Shown here: in pieces, positions 35,896 to 43,643 of the stretch
Position numbering within the stretch: the stretch's first letter is position 1
Layout of the letters: each line of letters opens with the position of its first letter
Source: Novosphingobium sp. PP1Y
GTDB taxonomy: Bacteria; Pseudomonadota; Alphaproteobacteria; Sphingomonadales; Sphingomonadaceae
Direction: 5' to 3'
Assembly (NCBI RefSeq): GCF_000253255.1
Contig: NC_015580.1
Span: forward strand, 1,085,001-1,149,000
Length of the DNA: 64,000 nucleotides
Translations under genes and position numbers: made by a program
The notes under the pieces: model-generated
The model's database searches: none
Seen by the model: only the letters and a program-made list of their open reading frames with translations
Told to the model about the DNA's origin: nothing

Positions 35896-37071
35896 TTAGC
35901 CCCCCTTCGGCTTTTCCGCAAACTGAGCGCGCAGGGCTTCGCCGTGCTCGTCGGGAAGCGGCAGGTCGCGAAACAGGCCGGGCCGCGCGCCGTCGATCTC
36001 CAGCGGCAGTGCCGGCAGGCGTGCCACGGTGCCGTCGGACAGCGTCACGTCGAGCATGCCGTTGGCTGCGTTGAGATGCGCATCGTCGACGAGCTCGTCG
36101 GGCCGAACGATCGGGGCGAAGGGCAGGCCGCATGCTTCAAGGCGGGACACAAGTTCTTGGCGCGGCATCGAACGAAACAGCGCGGAAACCTGCGGAATGA
36201 TCTCATCGCGCGCCTTCACCCGTTCGTTATTGGTTTCCCATTCGGTGCGGGCTGCGAAATCGCTCAGTCCGAAGGCTTCGCAGAACGTCTTCCACTGGCC
36301 GTCGCTGACGACGCCAACGAAGAGCTGCTCGCCTTCATTGGCGGTTTCGAACACGTCGTAGATCGCCCAGGCCGAAATGCGCACGGGCATCGGCTGCGCG
36401 GCCGCCCCGGTCACGGCCTTTTGCGCGATGTGCTGGCCGACGAGGAAAGCCGTGGTCTCGTAGAGACTGCACTTGATCTGTGAGCCGCGACCGGTGCGGT
36501 GGCGTTGTTCGAGCGCGGCAAGAATGCCAATCACGCCGAACATGCCGCCGGTGATGTCGATGACCGAGGAACCTGCGCGAAGTGGGCGCCCCGGAGGCCC
36601 GGTCATGTAGGCGAGGCCGCCCATCATCTGGGTGACTTCGTCCAGAGCCGTACGGTTTTCATAAGGCCCCTTGAGGAAGCCTTTGGCGGAGCAATAGATC
36701 AGGCGCGGGTTGGCCTCGCTCAGCTTTTCGTAGCCGAGGCCGAGACGGGCAAGCGTGCCGGGGCGGAAGTTCTCGATGAGGATGTCGGCCTTCTCGCAAA
36801 GCCGCTCCGCCTGGGCGAGGTCTTCCGGAGCCTTGAGGTCGAGGCAGATGCTGCGCTTGTTGCGGTTGAACATCGGGAAGTAGCCGGCGCCCGAACCCAG
36901 CAGATTGCGCGTGCGATCGCCTTCGGGCGGTTCGACCTTGATCACGTCGGCACCGAGATCGGCAAGGATCACGCCGATCGAAGGCCCCATGACCATGTGC
37001 GTGAATTCAATGACGGTAATTCCCGAAAGCGGTGCCGGACCGCTCGAATCCGGTTCGCGCGCTATGTCCAA
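35896..37071 (-). CDS. CaiB/BaiF-family (family III) CoA-transferase
   Basis: This 391-residue protein is proposed to start at TTG 37071, preceded by AGGGGA; the frame open to 37146 runs through the promoter and operator. Conserved parts are LSGITVIEFTHMVMGPSIGVILADLGADVIKVEPPEGD, the block NRNKRSICLDLKAPE, DILIENFRPGTLARLGLGYE and GRGSQIKCSLYE. In this family an aspartate in the middle forms a glutamyl/aspartyl-CoA adduct; the block IDITGGMFGVIGILAAL lies near it. It probably activates a dicarboxylic acid to its CoA ester, using a CoA donor such as succinyl-CoA. It is the first gene of the minus-strand operon. Confidence 0.88.
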   Translation of the reverse strand: MDIAREPDSSGPAPLSGITVIEFTHMVMGPSIGVILADLGADVIKVEPPEGDRTRNLLGSGAGYFPMFNRNKRSICLDLKAPEDLAQAERLCEKADILIENFRPGTLARLGLGYEKLSEANPRLIYCSAKGFLKGPYENRTALDEVTQMMGGLAYMTGPPGRPLRAGSSVIDITGGMFGVIGILAALEQRHRTGRGSQIKCSLYETTAFLVGQHIAQKAVTGAAAQPMPVRISAWAIYDVFETANEGEQLFVGVVSDGQWKTFCEAFGLSDFAARTEWETNNERVKARDEIIPQVSALFRSMPRQELVSRLEACGLPFAPIVRPDELVDDAHLNAANGMLDVTLSDGTVARLPALPLEIDGARPGLFRDLPLPDEHGEALRAQFAEKPKGG

Positions 37072-37113
37072 AGTGTCTTTCCCCTGCGCTCTATTGCAAT
37101 CTTCAGCTTCAAA

Positions 37114-37146
37114 TTGATATATAAATAGTACAAATGTTGGAGGCAA
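37114..37146 (-). promoter_or_regulatory. Promoter of the caiB-leuCD-flavoprotein operon with overlapping 20-bp operator
   Basis: On the minus strand, TTGCCT (37146-37141) and TATATA (37123-37118) are 17 bases apart, the spacing of a housekeeping promoter, and end about 46 bases before the CoA-transferase start. The -10 box is completely covered by the 20-base element TTGATATATAAATAGTACAA (plus strand, 37114-37133). The element recurs at 38143 and, inverted, at 43596. A repressor bound here would block transcription. Confidence 0.55.
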
Positions 37147-37273
37147 TGCAATCGGCTGATCGGCTGCACGTCACATGGATGATGCAAATGTTCGCGTGGC
37201 GATCAATGTGCCGGGGGTGTTGGCGAAGCAGTACTGGGCGGTCTAGGGTGGCTCACGAAGTTTTGGAGCGGAT

Positions 37274-38077
37274 ATGGTAGTGATGAACAGGTCGGCTACG
37301 AATGGAAGCCGCGCAGGTAATTCCAACCTCGCGCGCGGGGCGGCCATTCCGCTGTACCACCAGATCTATCTCACCTTGCGCGACGAGATCACGCGCGGCG
37401 ACAGGCCTTTCGGATCTTCAGTGCCTACGGAAATGGAACTGGCCGACAACTACAACGTCTCGCGCATCACGGCGCGACGGGCGCTGGACGAACTGGCGAT
37501 GGGCGGGTTCGTCGAAAGGCGTCGCAGGCTGGGTACCCATGTGATTTTCCGCAGGCCGTCGAAGCCGATCGAGGCCAATATCGACCAGGCGGTGGAATCG
37601 CTGATCGCCTTCGGTCAGAATACGGCGGTGAAGGTGATCGAAGTGACGACCGAGCCGGCCTCTGCGGCGACCGCCCAAAAGCTGGGCATCGCCGAAGGCG
37701 AACCGGCGATCCGCGCAGTGCGGCTGCGTTCGGGCAAGTCGGGCCCGCTGGGTCTGATCGTGAGCCACATGCGTTCGGGGCTGGGAGTGTCGGTCACGCC
37801 CGAGCGGCTCACTGCACTGCCGATACTGTCGCTGCTGCGCGATGCCGGGGTCAGGATCGGCGGTGCTGTCCAGACGATCGAGGCGATGGTTGCAGACCCC
37901 GACCTTGCCGAGAAACTGCAATCCGAACCGCGGGCGGCGATCCTGCACGTCGAGCGTCTGGTCGAAGACGACAAAGGGCGGACGGTGCTGGTGACTAATG
38001 CCTATTACCGCGCCGACCGCTATCGCATCACGCTCGACATGCATGAGCAGGGACAGTTTTCGCCGACTTACGGCTGA
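37274..38077 (+). CDS. GntR-family regulator with UTRA effector domain (HutC type)
   Basis: This 267-residue protein starts at ATG 37274 with GGAG five bases ahead. The winged helix is AIPLYHQIYLTLRDEITRGDRPFGSSVPTEMELADNY, followed by VSRITARRALDELAMGGFVERRRRLGTHV. The UTRA domain follows from about residue 110 (AVKVIEVTTEPASAATAQKLGI, PAIRAVRLRSGKSGPLGLIVSHM, AILHVERLVEDDKGRTVLV). HutC-type proteins are commonly repressors released by a pathway intermediate. It stands between the divergent caiB operon and the HMG-CoA-lyase-like operon, and the repeated 20-bp element lies on either side of it, so it is the best candidate for binding that element. Confidence 0.88.
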   Translation: MVVMNRSATNGSRAGNSNLARGAAIPLYHQIYLTLRDEITRGDRPFGSSVPTEMELADNYNVSRITARRALDELAMGGFVERRRRLGTHVIFRRPSKPIEANIDQAVESLIAFGQNTAVKVIEVTTEPASAATAQKLGIAEGEPAIRAVRLRSGKSGPLGLIVSHMRSGLGVSVTPERLTALPILSLLRDAGVRIGGAVQTIEAMVADPDLAEKLQSEPRAAILHVERLVEDDKGRTVLVTNAYYRADRYRITLDMHEQGQFSPTYG

Positions 38078-38142
38078 TTCGATGCCGGTCTGATCGGCAG
38101 GCGAGCATTCGCCTGACGGCAGGCCCTTGCATCCGGGTTCAA

Positions 38143-38162
38143 TTGATATAGGAATAGAACAA
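38143..38162 (+). promoter_or_regulatory. 20-bp operator-like element before the lyase operon
   Basis: The sequence TTGATATAGGAATAGAACAA ends 34 bases before the start codon at 38197 and agrees with the copies at 37114 and 43596 (inverted) in the pattern TTGATATA-N3-ATA-N2-ACAA with at most one mismatch. It is AT-rich in otherwise GC-rich DNA and lies where a promoter is expected. Confidence 0.5.
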
Positions 38163-38196
38163 TTATTAAGCTGGTTCGGACGAGGTCACGATAGTC

Positions 38197-39150
38197 ATGG
38201 ACATTCTGGTGAGTGAAGTGGGGCCCCGCGACGGTCTGCAGAACGTCAAGCGGGTCATGCCTACCGAAGCCAAGAAAGTCTGGATCGACGAACTCGTCGC
38301 CGCCGGGGTCAAGGAGATCGAGGTCGGCAGTTTCGTTCCGGCAAAGTTGATCCCGCAGCTTGCCGATACGCCCGAAATCGTCGCTCATGCGCGCAGGCAT
38401 GAAGGGGTGACGGTTGCAGCCCTGGTGCCAAACCGTCGCGGTGCCGCCGATGCCATTTCTGCCGGCGTCCAAAAACTGACCTTGCCGCTTTCGGTGTCCG
38501 AGACGCACAGTCTCGCCAACTTGCGCAAGACCCACGAACAGGTGCTGGGCGAAGTGCGCCAAATCTGCGCGATGCTCGCTCAACTTCCCAAAGAGCGGCG
38601 GCCACACTTCGAGGGCAGCCTGTCGACCGTCTTCGGGTGCACGTTGGAAGGAGCGATTTCGGATGCGACGATCCTGCGGCTCGCCGCGGCATTGATGGAG
38701 GCCGGCTGTGACGAGGTCGGCCTGTCGGATACCACCGGCTATGCCACGCCCCACGAGGTGCAGCGCGTCGTGCGCTTGGTTCGCGGCGAGGTGGGCGACG
38801 CGGCCGTGACCGGGCTGCACCTGCACAACACGCGCGGCCTGGGTCTTGCCAATGTCCTGGCCGGTCTTGAAGTCGGCATCGGCACGTTCGACTCCTCGAT
38901 CGGCGGGTTGGGCGGCTGCCCCTTTGCACCCGGTGCCAGCGGGAACATCGTTACCGAGGACCTTGTATTCATGCTGGAATCGCAAGGGTGCCGCACCGGG
39001 ATCGACCTTGACCGACTGATGGAATCGCGCCGGGTCGTCGCGGCCGCGCTGCCTGGCGAGCCGCTATACGGTTTCATCGCCGATGCCGGTATTCCCAAGG
39101 GCTGGTCGGCTCCAGGCCAATCAACCGAAAAGCTGAGGACTTTCGCATGA
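38197..39150 (+). CDS. Hydroxymethylglutaryl-CoA lyase-like enzyme
   Basis: This 317-residue TIM-barrel lyase contains the family hallmarks VGPRDGLQN near the N-terminus (catalytic arginine and aspartate), SFVPAKLIPQLAD, LSDTTGYATPHEV, the metal-binding HLHNTRGLGLAN, and GLGGCPFAPGASGNIVTEDL with the mobile-loop cysteine. These enzymes cleave 3-hydroxy-3-methylglutaryl-CoA to acetyl-CoA and acetoacetate; relatives cleave citramalyl-type CoA esters. Here it would act after CoA activation by the CaiB-type transferase. It is the first gene of a plus-strand operon of overlapping genes. Confidence 0.88.
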   Translation: MDILVSEVGPRDGLQNVKRVMPTEAKKVWIDELVAAGVKEIEVGSFVPAKLIPQLADTPEIVAHARRHEGVTVAALVPNRRGAADAISAGVQKLTLPLSVSETHSLANLRKTHEQVLGEVRQICAMLAQLPKERRPHFEGSLSTVFGCTLEGAISDATILRLAAALMEAGCDEVGLSDTTGYATPHEVQRVVRLVRGEVGDAAVTGLHLHNTRGLGLANVLAGLEVGIGTFDSSIGGLGGCPFAPGASGNIVTEDLVFMLESQGCRTGIDLDRLMESRRVVAAALPGEPLYGFIADAGIPKGWSAPGQSTEKLRTFA

Positions 39151-39845
39151 CCATTCCCGGCACCCGGATGGTGCGCGACGATCGCACTGCACGCCAGATC
39201 TTCGAGGACGTAATGGCCAATCCGGCTCGGGCGAGGTTCGGGTTCGGCGAGAAGCTGGCCATCGTCAATGTCGATTTCCAGAACGCCTATACGCGCATCG
39301 ATGAATTCAAGACGGCCTACGAGACCGATCCACGGCAGATCGAATACGTGAACACGATCTCCGCGCTTGCGCGCAATGCCGGCATGCCGGTGATCTGGAC
39401 CCATGTCGCCTACATGGACAGCGCCGCGGATGCAGGAGTTTGGGGGACGCGGACCGATACGCCGGACTCGCTGCAGAACATCAAGTACGAAAGCCGCCGA
39501 CATGCTTTCGACGATCGCTGTGAAATCGATGCTTCGGTCGATGCCATCTACACCAAGCGCATGCCCAGCGCCTTTTTCGAGACGCCGCTGCAGAGCCTTC
39601 TCGTCTGGCACAAGGTCGATACCGTGGTCGTAACCGGGGGCTCCACTTCGGGCTGCATTCGCGCCACCGCGGTGGATAGCCTGAGCCGGGGTTATCGGAC
39701 AATTGTCCCGATCGAGACCTGCGCCGACAAGCACGAATCCTACCACTTCGCCAATCTTACCGACCTGCAGCTTAAGTACGCCGATGTCGTGCCTGTGCAG
39801 GAAGTGGTCGATTGGCTGGAGGCGCGGCAGGGAGGCGCGGCATGA
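39147..39845 (+). CDS. Isochorismatase-like cysteine hydrolase (amidohydrolase type)
   Basis: This 232-residue protein overlaps the lyase gene by 4 bases. The Asp-Lys-Cys triad is visible as Asp43 (VNVDFQNAY), Lys137 (IYTKRMPSAF) and Cys170 (VTGGSTSGCIRATAVDS). Members of this branch include N-carbamoylsarcosine amidohydrolase, maleamate amidohydrolase and ureidoacrylate hydrolase; they release ammonia or carbamate from an amide. The neighbours (imidase-like proteins, RidA, amidohydrolase) support hydrolysis of an open-chain amide formed after ring opening. It is probably cytoplasmic, as no signal peptide is present. Confidence 0.87.
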   Translation: MTIPGTRMVRDDRTARQIFEDVMANPARARFGFGEKLAIVNVDFQNAYTRIDEFKTAYETDPRQIEYVNTISALARNAGMPVIWTHVAYMDSAADAGVWGTRTDTPDSLQNIKYESRRHAFDDRCEIDASVDAIYTKRMPSAFFETPLQSLLVWHKVDTVVVTGGSTSGCIRATAVDSLSRGYRTIVPIETCADKHESYHFANLTDLQLKYADVVPVQEVVDWLEARQGGAA

Positions 39846-40774
39846 GGGAAGGCGAGCGCGATCCCGGGCTTTACGACTTTCGTCCCTGGCGCGACCGGCC
39901 GCCGCTCGAATGGCCCGGCGGCAAGCAAGTAGCCGTCTGGGTTTCTCCAAACCTCGAGTTCTACGAAATCGACCCACCGGCCAATCCGCACCGCAAATCC
40001 TGGCCGCGCGTGCACCCGGACGTCGTAGGTTATGGCCACCGCGACTACGGCAATCGCGTTGCCCATTGGCGCATGGCCGACGTCATGACGAGGCATGGCT
40101 TCCCGGGTTCGGTAAGCCTTTCGGTCTCGATGTGCCAGCATATGCCAGAGATCGTCGCGGACGCGGATGCACGCGGTTGGGAGTTCTTCAGCCACGGCAT
40201 TTACAACACACGGTATTCCTACGGCATGGATGAGGCGCAGGAACGTTCGATCATCGAGGATTCGATCCGTACCGTCCGCGAGGCGACGGGGCAGACGATA
40301 AAGGGCTGGCTGGCGCCGGCACTGACGCACACGCCGCGCACGCTCGACCTGATAGCCGAATATGGGCTGACCTATACCTGCGACCTCTATCACGACGATA
40401 GGCCCAATCCGGTTCATGTGAAAAGCGGCAAGTTGATCTCGATGCCCTACAGCCTGGAGGTCAACGATCACTACGGCTTCTTCGTCTACAACATGAGCCC
40501 GCGCGAATATGCGCAAACCTTGATCCGCCAGTACGACAGGCTGGCGGACGAAGGGGGGACGGTGATGTGCATTCCGCTTCACGCCTATCTGATCGGCCAG
40601 CCGCACCGCATCGGGCCATTTGCGGAAGTCCTGAGGCACATTGCCGCCGACGGCCGGGCCTGGATTACCCGCAGCGGCGATATTGCCGACCATTTCCTTG
40701 CCAGCGGCGCCTACGAGGCCGCTGAAACAGACGCGGCGCGCTATGCCGTCAGGGGCGGGGAGGACCGGGCATGA
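39842..40774 (+). CDS. NodB-fold hydrolase of the allantoinase/cyclic-imidase type
   Basis: This 310-residue protein starts at ATG 39842, overlapping the preceding stop (ATGA). It belongs to the polysaccharide deacetylase superfamily but resembles the subgroup that contains PuuE-type allantoinases and cyclic imidases: VAVWVSPNLEFYEI at the first strand, WRMADVMTRHGFPGSVSLS, ARGWEFFSHGIYNTRYSYGM, and GWLAPALTHTPRTLDLIAEYG. The usual TFDDG metal motif and the second histidine of HxxxH are absent. A cyclic amide is a more plausible substrate than an acetylated polymer, in line with the neighbouring amide hydrolases. It has no signal peptide. Confidence 0.78.
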   Translation: MREGERDPGLYDFRPWRDRPPLEWPGGKQVAVWVSPNLEFYEIDPPANPHRKSWPRVHPDVVGYGHRDYGNRVAHWRMADVMTRHGFPGSVSLSVSMCQHMPEIVADADARGWEFFSHGIYNTRYSYGMDEAQERSIIEDSIRTVREATGQTIKGWLAPALTHTPRTLDLIAEYGLTYTCDLYHDDRPNPVHVKSGKLISMPYSLEVNDHYGFFVYNMSPREYAQTLIRQYDRLADEGGTVMCIPLHAYLIGQPHRIGPFAEVLRHIAADGRAWITRSGDIADHFLASGAYEAAETDAARYAVRGGEDRA

Positions 40775-41688
40775 CACTTGATCCGGCCTATCTCGAATAC
40801 CCGATGCGCCGCCGCGGTATGGATCACCATCTCTATGCCTGGTCGAACATGCATGAGCGCGAGCCGCTGCGCTTGCCCGGTGGAGCGAAGATGGCGGTGG
40901 CGCCGCTCGTCAGCCTGGAATGGTTTCCGATCGTGCCGGGCAAGGCGCCGTTCGCCGCGCCCGGGCACATGCAGACCGCCTATCCCGACTATCGCCATTA
41001 CACTGCGCGCGAATACGGGACGCGGGTCGGCTTCTACCGACTGCTCGATGCATTTGCGAAAGTCGGCGTGAAGGCGACGATCGCTGTCAATGCCGCGATT
41101 GCCGAACGCTATCCCTCGATCATCGCCGACGTAGTCGCGGCCGGGCACGAAATCGTTGCGCACGCTACGGGCATGGATGCAACCATCGACAGCACCGTGC
41201 CCGAAGCGGACGAACGCGCGATGATCGTCAAGGCGCGCGACACGCTTGGCGGCGCGATCGGTGAGGCCCCGAAGGGGTGGCTGTCGATCGCGCGCCAGCA
41301 AAGCTGGAACACGCCGCGCCTGCTTGTCGAGGAAGGCTTCGGCTATTGCCTCGACTGGGTGAACGACGATTTGCCCTACTTGCAGACGACCGAGGCCGGG
41401 TCACTGGTCAGCGTTCCCTACAATCACGAATTGTCGGACCGCCAGATCATCGTCGTCCAGCAGCATTCGGCTGAAAGCTACGTCCAGCAGATGCAGGACG
41501 CCTTCGGCTGGCTGGCGGCGGAGAGCGGGCCGCGTGTGCTGCCGCTCCACCTCACGCCTTACGTCATGGGCCTGCCGTTCCGGATGGGTGCTTTCGAAGG
41601 CCTGCTGGAATGGCTCGCCGCGCAAGCCGAGACCCGATTTGTTACAGCCAGTGAACTGGCTGCCTCGCTTCCGGAGAACGCTGCGTGA
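40771..41688 (+). CDS. Second NodB-fold hydrolase of the same type
   Basis: This 305-residue protein overlaps the first NodB-fold gene by 4 bases and shares its plan: MAVAPLVSLEWFPIVPGK at the first strand, YGTRVGFYRLLDAFAKVGVKATIAVN, VVAAGHEIVAHATGMDATID and APKGWLSIARQQSWNTPRLLVEEGFGY. It again lacks the canonical metal-binding aspartates of chitin deacetylases. The residues of the two proteins differ throughout, so they may form a heteromeric enzyme or act on successive intermediates. Coupled translation of the pair supports a joint function. Confidence 0.77.
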   Translation: MTLDPAYLEYPMRRRGMDHHLYAWSNMHEREPLRLPGGAKMAVAPLVSLEWFPIVPGKAPFAAPGHMQTAYPDYRHYTAREYGTRVGFYRLLDAFAKVGVKATIAVNAAIAERYPSIIADVVAAGHEIVAHATGMDATIDSTVPEADERAMIVKARDTLGGAIGEAPKGWLSIARQQSWNTPRLLVEEGFGYCLDWVNDDLPYLQTTEAGSLVSVPYNHELSDRQIIVVQQHSAESYVQQMQDAFGWLAAESGPRVLPLHLTPYVMGLPFRMGAFEGLLEWLAAQAETRFVTASELAASLPENAA

Positions 41689-42182
41689 AAATCATGAAGA
41701 TTGCCATGGCCTGTGTAGCGCTGACAGGCGGCGGCTGTGCCATGGCCCGGGAAGAGGGTGCCGTGCCCCCGGTCGTCCGGCAGGCGCACACCGGGCGCTG
41801 GACTGCGGTGAAGGACGAGATCTGGCCGAAGGAACTGGCGATATACGAGGGCCGCAGTCGCGGCGACCTGTCCCTGTATCTTGCCAGTACCGCCACGGAT
41901 TACATCGCCTGGCCGCCGTTCAACGAGGTGCCCAAGGGCAATGAAGGGCTGCGCGCAACCGGTGCGTCGATGGCCGGTAAGACCAAGGAGCGGCTCGAGA
42001 TGACCTTTCTCGACATGGCGCTCAACGGCGATACCGCCGTCGTCTACTACAAGACGCATCGGACCATGCTTGCCGACGGTACACCTGTCGACCAGCACTA
42101 CGAGGTGACGCATACCTGGATCGTGCAGGACGGGACCTGGAAGGTGCTGGGCGGCATGGCAAGGGCCCGCCCCGAGCGTTGA
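41685..42182 (+). CDS. Exported SnoaL/NTF2-like protein
   Basis: This 165-residue protein starts at GTG 41685, which overlaps the previous stop (GTGA) and has GGAG nine bases ahead; ATG 41694 is less well placed. The N-terminus (IMKIAMACVALTGGGCAMA) is a signal peptide; a cysteine lies near the cleavage region but does not form a good lipobox. The rest follows the SnoaL/DUF4440 cone fold: KELAIYEGRSRGDLSLYLAST, EGLRATGASMAG, DTAVVYYKTHRT and HTWIVQDGTWKVLGGM. These small domains bind or isomerise hydrophobic compounds. It is the last gene of the plus-strand operon starting at 38197. Confidence 0.72.
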   Translation: MKIMKIAMACVALTGGGCAMAREEGAVPPVVRQAHTGRWTAVKDEIWPKELAIYEGRSRGDLSLYLASTATDYIAWPPFNEVPKGNEGLRATGASMAGKTKERLEMTFLDMALNGDTAVVYYKTHRTMLADGTPVDQHYEVTHTWIVQDGTWKVLGGMARARPER

Positions 42183-42198
42183 TCGCATTCCATAGGTA

Positions 42199-42236
42199 CG
42201 CGGGCCTCTTTCCCGACCCTCACTGACGGGCCCGCG
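42199..42236. terminator. Weak bidirectional hairpin between convergent genes
   Basis: Arms CGCGGGCC (42199-42206) and GGCCCGCG (42229-42236) enclose a 22-base loop between the SnoaL-like gene and the convergent MFS gene. There is no T-run on either side, so this is only a tentative terminator. Confidence 0.3.
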
Positions 42237-42289
42237 ATCCATACCTATCGCTGGGGCCGCACGAGCAGATGCACGGGCGGCCCTTGATG

Positions 42290-43456
42290 TCATTGAACGC
42301 CGCGTGCCGGGCGCCTTTCCGTGGCGAAAGTGCCGAGCGCCACAAGTGCGAGGATCGTGCCCGCCAGGGCGCAGGCATTCCAGCCACCCTTGATGTAGAG
42401 CAGCGGGGCGAGCGCCGAACCGACTGCGCCGCCCACGAACATGATGGCCATGTAAATGGCATTGATCCGGCCGCGGGCCTCGGGACGCAGGCTGTAAACC
42501 ACGTTCTGGCTGAGCACCTGGTTAGCCTGGGTCCCGGCGTCGAGGGCAATGGCGAGCAGGGCCAGCACGATCACCATGCCGGCAAATGTCGCCGGGATCA
42601 TCAGTGCGAAACTGACGGCAAGGGTCAGCATGGCCAGTCCCGACCCGATCCGGGTCAGGCCGCGATCGGCCATGCGGCCTGCGAGGGGGGCGGCGAGGGC
42701 TCCGCCGGCGCCGGCGAGGGCAAATAGGGCGATTTCCTCATGCCCGAAACCGAAGCGCCGGTTCAGCAGCAGCGGCACCCCTGTCCAGAACAGGTTGAAA
42801 GCGCAGAACAGGCAAGCCTGGTAGAAGGCGCGGCGTCGCAGAACGGGCTCCTGCGCGAGCAGTCCGAACATCGAGCGCAACATCGCGCCGTAGCCGAGAT
42901 TCCGACTGCCCCGATAGTCGGGTACGATCATCCATAGCGTGACAGCCAGGATGCCGAGCAGACCTGCGGGGAGCAGGAACGCGAGGCGCCAGTCACCGAT
43001 CCCGGCAAGGGCACTGGAAACCGGCCGGGCAAGCATGACACCGGTCAGCAGGCCTGCCATGATCGTCCCGATTACCCGGCCCTGCTGGCTTGGTGGCGAC
43101 AGGTGGGCGGCGAGCGGCACCAGCACTTGTGCGCCGACAGACGATAGCCCCGCAATCGCAACCGATGCAAAGAAGACCGTCGCGCTCGTGGCGAGCCCGG
43201 CGCTTGCCATGGCCAGCGCGGCAATCCCGACCAGGATGCAGACGAGCTTCCGGTTCTCCATCCGATCCGCGAGCGGGACCACGAAAAGCAGGCCGAGGCA
43301 GTAGCCGATCTGGGTGAGGGTCACGATCAGGCCAAGAGTCGTCTCGGCCACGTGAAGGGAGCTGCCGATCGCACTGATGAGGGGCTGCGCGTAGTACAGG
43401 TTCGCAGCCAGCAGACCGCAGGCGACAGTGAAAACGAAGGTCCTGAGCGCCCCCAT
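42290..43456 (-). CDS. MFS transporter (major facilitator)
   Basis: This protein has about 388 residues and 12 membrane helices. ATG 43456 is chosen because the first helix starts twelve residues later; the frame is open to 43594, but that start lies against the operator and has no ribosome site. Typical features are CGLLAANLYYAQPLISAI in helix 1, the loop motif PLADRMENRKLVCILVG, and AGRMADRGLTRIGSG at the start of the second half. The NLYYAQP sequence is characteristic of a bacterial MFS branch around YcaD/NreB-like exporters. It is transcribed divergently from the SDR gene, with the 20-bp element between them, so it may import the substrate or export an intermediate. Confidence 0.82.
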   Translation of the reverse strand: MGALRTFVFTVACGLLAANLYYAQPLISAIGSSLHVAETTLGLIVTLTQIGYCLGLLFVVPLADRMENRKLVCILVGIAALAMASAGLATSATVFFASVAIAGLSSVGAQVLVPLAAHLSPPSQQGRVIGTIMAGLLTGVMLARPVSSALAGIGDWRLAFLLPAGLLGILAVTLWMIVPDYRGSRNLGYGAMLRSMFGLLAQEPVLRRRAFYQACLFCAFNLFWTGVPLLLNRRFGFGHEEIALFALAGAGGALAAPLAGRMADRGLTRIGSGLAMLTLAVSFALMIPATFAGMVIVLALLAIALDAGTQANQVLSQNVVYSLRPEARGRINAIYMAIMFVGGAVGSALAPLLYIKGGWNACALAGTILALVALGTFATERRPARGVQ

Positions 43457-43595
43457 ATCCGCACTGCGGATAGTGGTGGAATTGCCTTTATCCAGGTTAA
43501 TATGACTGTTTTCCAACAACTTGATGCCTTTGCTCGGGGAGTTTTCAGCGTCTGCCTGCACGCAACGCGAACACACGTTCTGGACGCTATTCATT

Positions 43596-43615
43596 TTGTA
43601 TTATAGCTATATCAA
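43596..43615 (-). promoter_or_regulatory. 20-bp operator-like element between the MFS and SDR genes
   Basis: Read on the minus strand the sequence is TTGATATAGCTATAATACAA; it matches the copies at 37114 and 38143 in the pattern TTGATATA-N3-ATA-N2-ACAA. It lies 28 bases before the SDR start (43644) and also upstream of the divergent MFS gene, so one protein bound here could control both. Confidence 0.5.
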
Positions 43616-43643
43616 AAGATCAATTGAGCGAGGCCATTTGCTG

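Noticed and set aside
34552..36483. Plus-strand ORF of 643 codons antisense to leuC and the CoA-transferase gene
   Set aside because: The minus-strand genes have complete family motifs and coupled starts; the antisense frame has biased, low-complexity composition.
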